This document shows, piece by piece, positions 14,760 to 21,346 of a DNA stretch of 42,973 nt. Each line of letters opens with the position of its first letter. The first letter of the stretch is position 1. The notes beneath the pieces are model-generated. The model worked only from the letters and a program-made list of their open reading frames with translations, was not told where the DNA came from and made no database searches. This stretch comes from a virus. The DNA lies in the IMG/VR virus record IMGVR_UViG_3300047319_000521, positions 1 to 42,973 of that record. One strand, 5' to 3'. Position numbers and translations under genes: made by a program.

Positions 14760-14920
14760 CACCGCAACTGCCGCTTCCGCGCCGCGTTATACGCTCGGCG
14801 GCAGGCTTTACAGCGCCGGGGTTCACTCACCCTGAATGCATCAGGGCGCCGCTCGCCACAGAGACACGCCGGTGGCCGCGTGCGGCGCCTCTCCTTCGGT
14901 CGCCACCCTACGTCACTCAA
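14759..14920 (-). CDS. 53-aa zinc-knuckle protein (TTG start)
   Basis: This short gene fills the gap before the methyltransferase. A strong AAAGGAGGG ribosome site lies 7 nt before a TTG that overlaps the preceding stop, and its own TGA overlaps the methyltransferase ATG (TGATG). The protein is basic and has CLC then 15 residues and CKAC, as in ACLCGERRPDAFRV...RRCKACRRAYNAARKR, a small treble-clef or zinc-ribbon pattern. The sequence is like the leading knuckle of HNH proteins but lacks the HNH core, so it may be a remnant or a stand-alone DNA-binding peptide. Confidence 0.62.
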   Translation of the reverse strand: MSDVGWRPKERRRTRPPACLCGERRPDAFRVSEPRRCKACRRAYNAARKRQLR

Positions 14921-15152
14921 TCACCAACCCTCCTTTGGTGGTCTGCACATGCGCGGGAATGACCTCGGCCTCCTCGGTCTGTTTCACCGGGCGGCCGCGC
15001 GTGGCCTTGCCGCCCTTGGCGCCGGCGACGGCGGCTTCGGCCTTCGTCCATTCGTGGGCCGTGCCTTGAACGTGCGCGGCGACCCCGCCCTGCCGCGCGC
15101 GGGCCACGCGGACGTCGGTCGGGAGCAGGGCAAAGCCACGACGTGCGGTCAT
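14913..15152 (-). CDS. Hypothetical small basic protein, 79 aa
   Basis: It starts at an ATG overlapping the preceding stop (ATGA at 15152). The sequence MTARRGFALLPTDVRVARARQGGVAAHVQG then HEWTKAEAAVAGAKGGKATRGRPVKQTEE has an Ala/Gly/Lys segment resembling small DNA-binding stress-type motifs (AGAKGGKA-RG), but it is too short to place. The stop overlaps the next TTG start. It sits between a SLOG-type gene and the zinc-knuckle gene in the early operon. Confidence 0.6.
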   Translation of the reverse strand: MTARRGFALLPTDVRVARARQGGVAAHVQGTAHEWTKAEAAVAGAKGGKATRGRPVKQTEEAEVIPAHVQTTKGGLVIE

Positions 15153-15613
15153 AGTGTGACGCCTCTAAACGCCGCGATGAGGAGCTCAAACGCGCGTTGA
15201 TGGGCCTGCGGATCGCGGCTGCCTCGCGGGCCGGCGACGTTGAGCGTGGCGATGTGGTACGTGTCGGCCCATTGGCGCAGCGTGCGCGCGTCAGGATTGC
15301 GTAGATACGGCTTCGCGTCCTCCTCAACCGCGCGGAAGGTGGCGCGCTGGCCGCGACTATCCGATTCCCCTGGGTCGCCAACCCAGATCGTGCCGTCTGC
15401 ATCCTTGACGTTTTGCCGCGTGCGCGGCGGATACTGCGCGGATGGATGTTCCTGCATCCCGTAGAGGTCGCGCAGCCACGGGCTCGGCCCGTCCTCTGTG
15501 AGAAAGCCGCGTGGCATCCACCCGCCGGTCGCGAGGCTCATCTGCTTGCCCGCGACGAGCGCGCCGCGGTCAGCCCCGGTCTGTCCGCCGCTGATGATGC
15601 GGGTGACCGTCAT
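15149..15613 (-). CDS. Putative molybdenum-carrier/YpsA-like SLOG-fold protein
   Basis: This 154-aa protein begins TRIISGGQTGADRGALVAGKQM, the glycine-rich nucleotide-binding signature of the MoCo-carrier/cpYpsA branch of the SLOG superfamily. It continues with GGWMPRGFLTEDG, then YPPRTRQNVKDADGTIWVG, the other two conserved blocks. SLOG proteins are proposed to bind nucleotide-derived ligands; phage members have no settled role. It is fully coupled to its neighbours (TAATG and ATGA), so it is part of the early operon. The family call is firm; molybdenum carriage in a phage is doubtful. Confidence 0.85.
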   Translation of the reverse strand: MTVTRIISGGQTGADRGALVAGKQMSLATGGWMPRGFLTEDGPSPWLRDLYGMQEHPSAQYPPRTRQNVKDADGTIWVGDPGESDSRGQRATFRAVEEDAKPYLRNPDARTLRQWADTYHIATLNVAGPRGSRDPQAHQRAFELLIAAFRGVTL

Positions 15614-16044
15614 TACTTTTCGGTGCCGAGATGTAAGCGGCGTGCGACGGTGGCGAGGAGGAGCGCGTCGGCCGTCGCGAGCGTGATTTTAACGCTCGGA
15701 TAGAGCTGCTGCGCGCGGGTTTTAAGCAATTGTTTATCGCCGCCGCTGAGGCCGCCGAGGAGACGCTGCCAGCGTTGCGGCAGGAGCTCCTCGAACGGAA
15801 TCTTGGCGGCGGTGAGCGCCATGCGACACCGACCGTAACCAGCGCCGAAGGTGAAGGCACTGGTGACGCCCATTTGCGGACTTGAGTGCACTTTTTCGAG
15901 CACGGCGCGCGTCTCGGTGGTCGGGAGCAGGGCGATAAGGTCCGCATCGGTGGCCGGCATCTTCACGGCCCACAGGCAGCGGCCCTCGTCATCCACGAGC
16001 GCGAGCCCGCCAGAGACGCCGACGTCGACGCCGAGGTACTGCAT
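15613..16044 (-). CDS. RuvC-like Holliday junction resolvase
   Basis: This 143-aa protein has an RNase-H fold signature: Asp7 in YLGVDVGVSGGLALVD, Glu50 in AVLEKVHSSPQMGV, and Asp126 in LATADALLLATV, matching RuvC/phage resolvase acidic residues. It follows with AFTFGAGYGRCRMALTA, as in phage RuvC relatives. It would resolve branched DNA formed during recombination or replication before packaging, which fits an operon that also encodes an exonuclease and a RecT-like annealase. The ATG overlaps the previous stop (TGATG). The fourth catalytic acid is not certain from sequence alone. Confidence 0.85.
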   Translation of the reverse strand: MQYLGVDVGVSGGLALVDDEGRCLWAVKMPATDADLIALLPTTETRAVLEKVHSSPQMGVTSAFTFGAGYGRCRMALTAAKIPFEELLPQRWQRLLGGLSGGDKQLLKTRAQQLYPSVKITLATADALLLATVARRLHLGTEK

Positions 16045-16235
16045 CAGCGCGGCACCTTGTTAAAGAGCCGCTTCGCGCGCAAGATATCAACGACGTAACT
16101 CGCCAGTGTTTCGGCGATGTCGTCCTTCCCGTCATCCAAGCAGGCGGCGACCACGCGCAACTGATCCCCGAGCGAGAGTTTGTCGATGCGACGCTTCAGG
16201 TCGAGCAAGTGCGCGGTGTCATTCGTCGTCGGCAT
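16044..16235 (-). CDS. Hypothetical 63-aa helical protein
   Basis: It reads MPTTNDTAHLLDLKRRIDKLSLGDQLRVVAACLDDGKDDIAETLASYVVDILRAKRLF. The pattern of amphipathic helices suggests a small helical bundle. It overlaps the upstream cysteine-rich gene by 17 nt and is coupled to the resolvase by TGATG. Longer in-frame starts upstream only translate the neighbour's shadow. No family is recognised. Confidence 0.65.
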   Translation of the reverse strand: MPTTNDTAHLLDLKRRIDKLSLGDQLRVVAACLDDGKDDIAETLASYVVDILRAKRLFNKVPR

Positions 16236-16452
16236 AACTGCAGTCCCACTCGTGGTAGTCGGTGAACAGCGAACAATGGCACTCAGGGCAGCGGGGATCG
16301 TCCTCACAGGAGGCGCAGCCACCGTCACAGAGACGACACCAAAACTCTTGATGGTCGACGCAAAACTCGTGCGCCGCGCGGTGCTGATCGAAGGCCTTGC
16401 ACCACGGCTCGACGTCGTCGTCGTCCCACGGTTCCGGCGCTCCGGCGCTCAT
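16219..16452 (-). CDS. Cysteine-rich zinc-binding-like protein, 77 aa
   Basis: The acidic protein has eight cysteines and several histidines: CVDHQEFWCRLCDGGCASCEDDPRCPECHCSL, then WDCSY. Spacing suggests one or two zinc knuckles (CRLC-x6-C-type and CPEC). The ATG overlaps the preceding stop (ATGA). No named domain is recognised. Zinc binding is inferred; the job in early infection is unknown. Confidence 0.65.
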   Translation of the reverse strand: MSAGAPEPWDDDDVEPWCKAFDQHRAAHEFCVDHQEFWCRLCDGGCASCEDDPRCPECHCSLFTDYHEWDCSYADDE

Positions 16453-16649
16453 ATTTCAATCTCGGCGTAGTCCACCGGCTCCAGCACGACGCGCGGCGCC
16501 GGCCCTGCACACGCTTCACACCGCACCAGCACCCGTGCGAGGCCGGCAATCACGAGCTCGCAGAGCGGCGTGCTTGGCGGCAGCGTGCGATTGCAGCCGC
16601 CGCAGCGCACGCCGAACGTGCCGAACGGGACGCGCGTCCAGGCTTTCAT
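16449..16649 (-). CDS. Zinc-ribbon protein, 66 aa
   Basis: A typical small zinc ribbon: CGGC near residue 16 (GVRCGGCNRTL) and CEAC near residue 44 (VRCEACAGPAP) separated by about 25 residues with beta character. It starts 4 nt after the upstream stop and its stop overlaps the next ATG. The fold is clear from spacing; partner and function are unknown. Confidence 0.7.
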   Translation of the reverse strand: MKAWTRVPFGTFGVRCGGCNRTLPPSTPLCELVIAGLARVLVRCEACAGPAPRVVLEPVDYAEIEI

Positions 16650-16653
16650 GCGG

Positions 16654-17151
16654 TCACCACGTCTTCGGCGACCAGCCGAGTTCTTCCTGGCGCACCGGCG
16701 CTTCTTTGCCCGCCGTCGCGCGCAGCCGCGCCGCCCACCCGCGGGCGCGTCGCGCGGTGCGCTTGTCGTAAAACGATTTCGGCCGCCCTTGGGTATCGAG
16801 CAGCCCCTGGTCGTCGTTCTTCTTCGCGAAGTAGTCGTAGACGAGCGCGAGTTGCTCGAGGAACGCCGGCGGGCACAGCGACATGCGCGTCCCCTTGAAG
16901 TCGTCGCCGCTCCAATCGCGCGGCTTCATCTTCACGACTTCGTCGGCGTCCGGCTGATCGAGCTCGGTGTCGCCGGCGTGGACCGGCGCCCCGTCGCCGA
17001 CCGTGACGCCGGCCGCCTTGCGCGCCAAGCCCACGAGCGCATCCAGGCTGCGGTCGATGCTCTCGAGCGTCGTCAGCACGGCACCGCGCCACTGCACGTC
17101 AGGGTCGGTCATCAGCACGGCACCGCGCCGCTGTGCGTCAGAGTCGGTCAT
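16654..17151 (-). CDS. Conserved-type phage early protein, unknown function
   Basis: This 165-aa protein starts at ATG 17151, preceded by a strong GGAGGTG ribosome site. Near the start, DAQRRGAVLMTDPDVQWRGAVLTTLE holds a duplicated RRGAVL/WRGAVL unit. The C-terminal half (PRDWSGDDFKGTRMSLCPPAFLEQLALVYDYF...KSFYDKRTARRARGWAARL) has a W-x-G-D...SLCPP-FL pattern that I recognise from unannotated phage early proteins, often near recombination genes. No catalytic motif is seen. Confidence 0.7.
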   Translation of the reverse strand: MTDSDAQRRGAVLMTDPDVQWRGAVLTTLESIDRSLDALVGLARKAAGVTVGDGAPVHAGDTELDQPDADEVVKMKPRDWSGDDFKGTRMSLCPPAFLEQLALVYDYFAKKNDDQGLLDTQGRPKSFYDKRTARRARGWAARLRATAGKEAPVRQEELGWSPKTW

Positions 17152-17153
17152 GG

Positions 17154-17240
17154 TCACCTCCAGCGTTTCCCGATCAGGCCGAGCGCCCAGAGCCCGACGA
17201 CGACCGCGATCAGCACCCACGCCGCCGTGGTCACGCTCAT
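17154..17240 (-). CDS. 28-aa single-pass membrane peptide
   Basis: ATG 17240 overlaps the upstream stop (ATGA) and the frame ends 2 nt before the next ATG. The product MSVTTAAWVLIAVVVGLWAL then GLIGKRWR is one hydrophobic segment with a basic C-terminal tail. Its coding nature is supported by perfect packing between two genes; its function is unknown. It could be a small inner-membrane effector. Confidence 0.55.
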   Translation of the reverse strand: MSVTTAAWVLIAVVVGLWALGLIGKRWR

Positions 17241-17509
17241 CGCGTCCGCTTCAGGGGGTCGTCATCGCGCTCAACGTCGTAGCGCTCGACATAGAGTGCA
17301 TGCTGCTCGCCGTGTGAATCCGTCAACATCGTCGTGCATCGGAGTTGATCCGACTCCCCGTCGATAAACGCGCAGGTCCATTGCTCCTCATCACATCTGT
17401 CGTCGCTCGGCACTTTAAACAATCCGACCGTTGCCTCCATCGCATGTTCCAGTGATTGCGCTACAACGATGGGTGTGTCGCCGTACTTTCCGCCGACGTA
17501 GACTCTCAC
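17237..17509 (-). CDS. Hypothetical 90-aa protein (GTG start)
   Basis: The product MRVYVGGKYGDTPIVVAQSLEHAMEATVGLFKVPSDDR... starts at GTG 17509, four bases after the previous stop. The N-terminal beta-alpha pattern is followed by EEQWTCAFIDGESDQLRCTTML, with no metal or catalytic motif. The stop overlaps the start of the 28-aa membrane peptide. No family is recognised. Confidence 0.62.
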   Translation of the reverse strand: MRVYVGGKYGDTPIVVAQSLEHAMEATVGLFKVPSDDRCDEEQWTCAFIDGESDQLRCTTMLTDSHGEQHALYVERYDVERDDDPLKRTR

Positions 17510-17513
17510 CTTT

Positions 17514-17699
17514 TCAGCGCCGAATCGGCAGCAGCGGCACGTCGCCGACGAACATGCGGAGCAACCAGAGCACCACGACCAGAATCACCACCACGCGAAT
17601 CACCGTCTTGATCCCCGCGTCCATGGGAATCTGCGTCTCGACCAGCCACAACAACACGCCGACGATCACGAGGATCACGACTAGTTCGATTAAACCCAT
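17514..17699 (-). CDS. Two-helix membrane protein (Thivi_2564-like)
   Basis: This 61-aa protein has two transmembrane helices (LIELVVILVIVGVLLWLV and VIRVVVILVVVLWLL) linked by a short loop TQIPMDAGIK. The PMD-x-x-IK loop between two such helices is the hallmark of a small membrane family found in many bacteria and phages (Thivi_2564 type). The function is unknown; some phage copies lie near lysis genes, but no endolysin neighbour is evident here. Confidence 0.75.
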   Translation of the reverse strand: MGLIELVVILVIVGVLLWLVETQIPMDAGIKTVIRVVVILVVVLWLLRMFVGDVPLLPIRR

Positions 17700-17711
17700 C
17701 GCCGCCCTCCG

Positions 17712-19295
17712 TTACTGATCAAATTCTTCTGAGGCGTAGAGCCCATCGAGCACATCGGGATACACCAGCCGCGCGAGTTTCGTCAGCGCCCGCGCGACGC
17801 ACATATCGCTCGGATGCCGGCCCCACGCACTCGTCGCAAACTTCGCCGGCTCTTTCGACCACGCTTGTTTTGCTTCCTCGATGGTGAAGGTCAGCACCGT
17901 GTCCTCGGGATCGCCCTCCCGGCGCGTCACGAACGTCGCGTGGTCGGGCGTGCGTGCGATGCAGCGGAAATATTGCGCCTTGCCAGATTTCAAGATGAGC
18001 GCATGAATGGCGCCGGCCGACAGTGTTGGCTTGCCCTCAATAATGTGGAAGGCCCGCAGCGCCGCCATCGCCTGGAAGCCGAGCTCGCGGCCGGCGAGCA
18101 CGGTGGCGAGCACCGCTTGCGGCGTGCCGTAGGCCGAGAAGAGCCGCGATTGATGCATCCAGTTCGCGAGTTCCTTCGCCTGGACGATGTCCTGCGGCTC
18201 GAGCTGCCGCTCGAACGCTAGCCCCGCACTGTCTTGTCGCACCATCGCGCGAGGTGGGTCTGGATGATCACCATTTGCCGCTGGTGGAGTTCGAGGAGAC
18301 TGCACACCAAGAGCAGGAGCACCTCCTCCCGCGTCAGCAGGCCCGTCTCCGCGACCAGCACCGCGCTCTGCGCCATCGGCTCCGTCGCCGCCAGCGCCTT
18401 CAGGTCGTCCCACGTCTTCATGCGTCTCCTCCGGCATCAGCGTCTCCATGGCAAACGCGATATCGTCGTCGGCGCCGAACGCCGCGGCATCCGCCGGCAC
18501 GCGCGTCTGGAAAATCTCCGCAAATGGAATCGGCGCATCGGTGCGCAACGTGATCAACGACCGCGCCACCTCGAACCGGGAGGGCTCGCCGGAGAAAAAG
18601 TCAATCAGCGATTTGCCGATCGCCGGCGTGAGCGACGCCTCACCGCATTCAATCGCCGCCCACAGGTCTTCAAGCGTGCCGTAACTCGTGAGCAACTTCG
18701 CCGCGGTCACGGCGCCAATCCGATCCGCGCCCTGGACGTTGTCGCTTTTGTCGCCGACGAGGGTTAAAAAATCGCAGAACTGAGTCGGGTGGACCCCGAA
18801 CTTTTCGACCACTGCCGCCGCGTCATAGGTGCGTTCGGTGGCGGTGCCGAGCGCCGGCCGAAAGACGTGCACGCGGTCGCAGACGAGCTGTAGTAAATCT
18901 TTGTCGGCCGAGATGATCAGCACGTCGGCGCCGTCGCTGTCGGGCGGCTGCGCGGCGGCGACCGCCGTCGCGATCAAGTCGTCCGCTTCAAAACCGCGCG
19001 CCGCCCAGATCGGAAACCCGTCACCGCGCAGGATGTCGATCGCGACGTTGCCCTGGTGATACAAGGCCGCATCGCGTTCGGCGGGTCGGTTCGCTTTGTA
19101 GTCCGTGCTGATCTCCGCGCGAAACGATTTGCCGCTATCACAACAAATCGCGACATGCGGATGGGCGCTCGCGAGCGCGCGAATTTTCGCGACGACCTGC
19201 GTGCTCGTGGCATTCGGGTCGGAGTCCGTGCTCGCGAGCGCCCACGTCGGATGCAGGATCGAACTGAAATCAAGCAACACCAAGCGATCACTCAT
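17712..19295 (-). CDS. 5'-3' exonuclease fused to RecT-like annealing domain
   Basis: One stop-free frame of 527 codons joins two recombination domains. Residues 1-290 are a PIN/FLAP-type 5'-3' exonuclease like the Pol I N-domain or T5 D15: Asp9, Asp53 (CCDSGKSFR), GFEADDLIAT (101-110), IISADKDLLQL (127-137) and LVGDKSDNVQGADRIG (179-194). Residues about 290-360 are a Gly/Ala/Asp linker that is the shadow of a nested gene. Residues about 365-527 (ELANWMHQSRLFSAYGTPQAVLATVLAGRELGF...GKPTLSAGAIHALI) resemble RecT-family annealases. An internal ATG at 18248 could also give a separate 178-aa RecT-like protein. Exonuclease plus annealase is the classic phage recombination pair, normally two proteins. 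Confidence 0.82.
   Translation of the reverse strand: MSDRLVLLDFSSILHPTWALASTDSDPNATSTQVVAKIRALASAHPHVAICCDSGKSFRAEISTDYKANRPAERDAALYHQGNVAIDILRGDGFPIWAARGFEADDLIATAVAAAQPPDSDGADVLIISADKDLLQLVCDRVHVFRPALGTATERTYDAAAVVEKFGVHPTQFCDFLTLVGDKSDNVQGADRIGAVTAAKLLTSYGTLEDLWAAIECGEASLTPAIGKSLIDFFSGEPSRFEVARSLITLRTDAPIPFAEIFQTRVPADAAAFGADDDIAFAMETLMPEETHEDVGRPEGAGGDGADGAERGAGRGDGPADAGGGAPALGVQSPRTPPAANGDHPDPPRAMVRQDSAGLAFERQLEPQDIVQAKELANWMHQSRLFSAYGTPQAVLATVLAGRELGFQAMAALRAFHIIEGKPTLSAGAIHALILKSGKAQYFRCIARTPDHATFVTRREGDPEDTVLTFTIEEAKQAWSKEPAKFATSAWGRHPSDMCVARALTKLARLVYPDVLDGLYASEEFDQ
18218..18421 (-). CDS. 67-aa protein nested in the exonuclease/RecT-like frame
   Basis: It starts at ATG 18421 behind a very good GGAGGAG ribosome site and lies wholly inside the linker region of the fusion gene, in another frame. 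The product MKTWDDLKALAATEPMAQSAVLVAETGLLTREEVLLLLVCSLLELHQRQMVIIQTHL is helical and looks like a normal protein, while the fusion frame here is low-complexity. The overlap suggests the small gene came first and that loss of a stop joined exonuclease and annealase. The function is unknown. Confidence 0.65.
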   Translation of the reverse strand: MKTWDDLKALAATEPMAQSAVLVAETGLLTREEVLLLLVCSLLELHQRQMVIIQTHLARWCDKTVRG

Positions 19296-19310
19296 AGGTC
19301 AATCCAATCG

Positions 19311-19754
19311 AGCCACACCTTGCCGTGCCCTTCCATAGCGAGCCTTACCTCGCCTCGCCATGCCGCGCCCAACCCCGCCTCACCTACTCCATGCCCTACC
19401 AGTCCCGAGCCATCCCCGCCACATCCAGCCTTGCCGTGCCGAGCCATACCCAACCTCACCCGACCAGACCGCGCCGCCGCCACACCGGGCCACACCCGAC
19501 CACGCCCAACAACTCCACATCCGGCCTTACCCCGCCTGACCAAAACTCACCACGCCACGCCGCGCCAGACCGCGCCCAACCGGACCGCACCCGACATCGG
19601 CCCGCCTCGCCATTCCAGGGCACGCCATGCCAAAGCTCGCCAAGGCCGTGCCACGCCTGACCACTCAGCGCCCGTCCAGACCTCGCCCCACCCTCACCCC
19701 GCCCTGCCCCGCCGCACCTAGCCGAACCACGGCTAACCTTGCCGAACCAGACCT
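19311..19754. repeat. 5-bp-periodic RCCNN array, left (about 88 units)
   Basis: This gene-free stretch is built from RCCNN pentamers on the plus strand (for example ACCTC GCCTC GCCAT GCCGC), i.e. NNGGY on the minus strand, with occasional one-base slips. A period of 5 is incompatible with codon structure, so the long frames crossing it are by-products. On the lytic (minus) strand it gives GG every 5 nt. It lies between the exonuclease/RecT-like gene and the 215-aa gene, whose other side has a second array. Confidence 0.85.
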
Positions 19755-19759
19755 GATGA

Positions 19760-20407
19760 CTAATCCGGCACGACGATCTCGAACTGTTGAATCGCGAACC
19801 GTCCGTATGTCGGCCTGAAATCCGCCAGCCCGATCAACCGCCCCGCATTCACAAGCACATCCTGCAAGGCATCGGGTGGGATGTATTCCGGCAGATTCAC
19901 CATCAACTGAATTTCCACGGACCATCCCGTGCGCATCGCGGGCCGGACGCGCGTCACACCGTTGCGCTGAATCATCACGCGCCGCCGATCTTCGTAATCC
20001 CAATCGCGGGCACCGAGCGAGGCCAGCGGCGTCAGGCACACAACGCCCGCCTTAAAGAGATCCATCGCGCTCTTCCTGGGTGACCGCGGATCCTGACGAA
20101 ACTTCGCGGCATGGATCACCGCCTGCCGCAGATACTCACCAGGAAGCGCCAATTCGCCGGCGTCGTCGCGATAGACGTAACTCTCGAGGTCATCGGACTT
20201 CTTCGCCTTCGATCCCTTCGCGGCCCGCGCCTTCGTCGCAACGCCTTCAACATTCCAGCGATGGAAGAGGAGATCAGCGACGCCGACGATGCGCGCGGAC
20301 GCCACATACGGGAGCGCATATTCGATGGCCGCCTTCCCGCCGTTCGTCGTCATCGGACCAATCGCAATCACTTCGCTTCGTGCTACGCTGCTCGCAGTCG
20401 GTGTCAT
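19760..20407 (-). CDS. Conserved-type phage protein flanked by pentamer arrays, unknown function
   Basis: This 215-aa protein has an AGGAGAG ribosome site before its ATG. It resembles unannotated proteins of many phages: ARIVGVADLLFHRWNVEGV, ESYVYRDDAGELALPGEYLRQAVIHAAKF, RSPRKSAMDLFKAGVV, WDYEDRRRVMIQRNGVTRVRP, and a C-terminal GRLIGLADFRPTYGRFAI. The arrangement of strands with a G-x-x-x-FRPTYGRF end is suggestive of a nucleic-acid-binding fold, but that is inference. It lies next to the recombination fusion gene, and pentamer arrays fill the gaps on both sides. Confidence 0.8.
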   Translation of the reverse strand: MTPTASSVARSEVIAIGPMTTNGGKAAIEYALPYVASARIVGVADLLFHRWNVEGVATKARAAKGSKAKKSDDLESYVYRDDAGELALPGEYLRQAVIHAAKFRQDPRSPRKSAMDLFKAGVVCLTPLASLGARDWDYEDRRRVMIQRNGVTRVRPAMRTGWSVEIQLMVNLPEYIPPDALQDVLVNAGRLIGLADFRPTYGRFAIQQFEIVVPD

Positions 20408-20471
20408 GTGCTCTCCTCATGTGATGCTGTTGAGAGGGTCGCGTGCTGAGCGCGGCCCTTTCCCCAATCCA

Positions 20472-20660
20472 ACCTCGCCGAACCAAACCAAACCCGACCT
20501 GTCCTAGCCTTACCCGACCTCACCCTGCCATACCGTGCCGCGCCTCGCCCCACCGGACCCAAACCTCGCCCTACCACTACCACGCCATGCCTCGCATTGC
20601 CGCGCCATGCCCTCACCCGGCCAAACCCTGCCTCGCCCCGCCCGGCCTCGCCCCGCCGCT
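20472..20660. repeat. 5-bp-periodic RCCNN array, right (about 37 units)
   Basis: From 20472, 18 consecutive units stay in exact 5-bp phase (ACCTC GCCGA ACCAA ACCAA ...). After a one-base slip about 19 more follow. The unit is the same as in the left array: plus-strand RCCNN, minus-strand NNGGY. It fills most of the 278-bp gap upstream of the 215-aa gene; the remaining 64 bp hold that gene's ribosome site and nothing else obvious. Confidence 0.85.
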
Positions 20661-20685
20661 GAGCTCTGAATCTCTGTCTACGTCC

Positions 20686-20913
20686 TCATGGCCGATCGAA
20701 CTCCGGAATATCAATCGACCGATTGGCGTAGAGGTGATCGCTTAAAACGTGAAACGTGATCACGGTCGCTGCCCGCGGATCCCCGCGGAGCAGGCCAGCC
20801 GCGAGCAGCTTGCTGATGACGTCACTGCTGATGAACTTGATCCGCTCGCCGCGTTCGCCGGCGCGGGCGTGGTCGTGCGCTTCCGCCTGGCGGGTTTCGT
20901 CTTCCTGCCTCAC
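20686..20913 (-). CDS. Hypothetical 75-aa protein (GTG start)
   Basis: The GTG start overlaps the upstream stop (GTGA). The N-terminal 25 residues are charged (MRQEDETRQAEAHDHARAGERGE). The rest, KFISSDVISKLLAAGLLRGDPRAATVITFHVLSDHLY, is a compact helix-strand segment. No family is recognised. It is the last early gene before the right pentamer array. Confidence 0.58.
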   Translation of the reverse strand: MRQEDETRQAEAHDHARAGERGERIKFISSDVISKLLAAGLLRGDPRAATVITFHVLSDHLYANRSIDIPEFDRP

Positions 20914-21116
20914 GACGGCACCTCCGAGAACGTCAGGTCCGGATGGCGCTCGGCCAGGTGCTGCCGATAGAGCTCGCGGAGGAAGATGGCGATTTCAATC
21001 CCGTTGTCGCCGAAGTGGATCGCCGCCCAGTCGCAGTCCGGACAGCGAATCGAGGCCTGGACGGCGGCCCGTGGCGCGACGCCGGGAAACGTCAACAGGC
21101 CGGCGACCAGCTTCAT
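20910..21116 (-). CDS. Hypothetical 68-aa protein with CPDC motif
   Basis: It starts at ATG 21116 overlapping the previous stop (ATGA). The sequence contains IRCPDCDWAAIHFGD and later FLRELYRQHLAERHPDL. One CxxC pair followed by H-x3-H spacing in HLAERH resembles a C2H2-like zinc finger. Zinc binding is inferred from residue spacing; its role is unknown. Confidence 0.62.
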   Translation of the reverse strand: MKLVAGLLTFPGVAPRAAVQASIRCPDCDWAAIHFGDNGIEIAIFLRELYRQHLAERHPDLTFSEVPS

Positions 21117-21346
21117 GGCTTCCCCCGCCCGACGAGGCGCAGGCGCTCGGCGACCGGCTGGCCGGACTGGATGCGCGCGGCTTCGCGGCGCTTATCGTCG
21201 GCGGCGTCGCGCCGGCGCCCCGCGGCGGCCTGCATCGTCTCGTAGTCGGCGGGCGTCGCTTTCTGGTGCGTCTGCCGTGGCGTGCGAATCAGCCGGTCGA
21301 TGAGGCCGTCGTGCTGCACCCAGCGGCGCCAGAACTGGAACGTCAT
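21113..21346 (-). CDS. Hypothetical basic 77-aa protein
   Basis: It starts MTFQFWRRWVQHDGLIDRLIRTPRQ at ATG 21346, overlapping the stop of the small zinc ribbon. The remainder is Arg/Ala/Gln-rich helix (YETMQAAAGRRRDAADDKRREAARI). It is strongly basic, so nucleic-acid contact is possible. Upstream in-frame sequence is shadow and was not included. No family is recognised. Confidence 0.6.
   Translation of the reverse strand: MTFQFWRRWVQHDGLIDRLIRTPRQTHQKATPADYETMQAAAGRRRDAADDKRREAARIQSGQPVAERLRLVGRGKP

Noticed and set aside
19292-20660. Long reading frames through the pentamer arrays on both strands
   Set aside because: They are Arg/Gly/Pro low-complexity products of a 5-bp repeat lacking stop codons, open in several frames at once.
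19311-20660. CRISPR array
   Set aside because: There are no 25-40-bp repeats or unique spacers; the periodicity is 5 bp.
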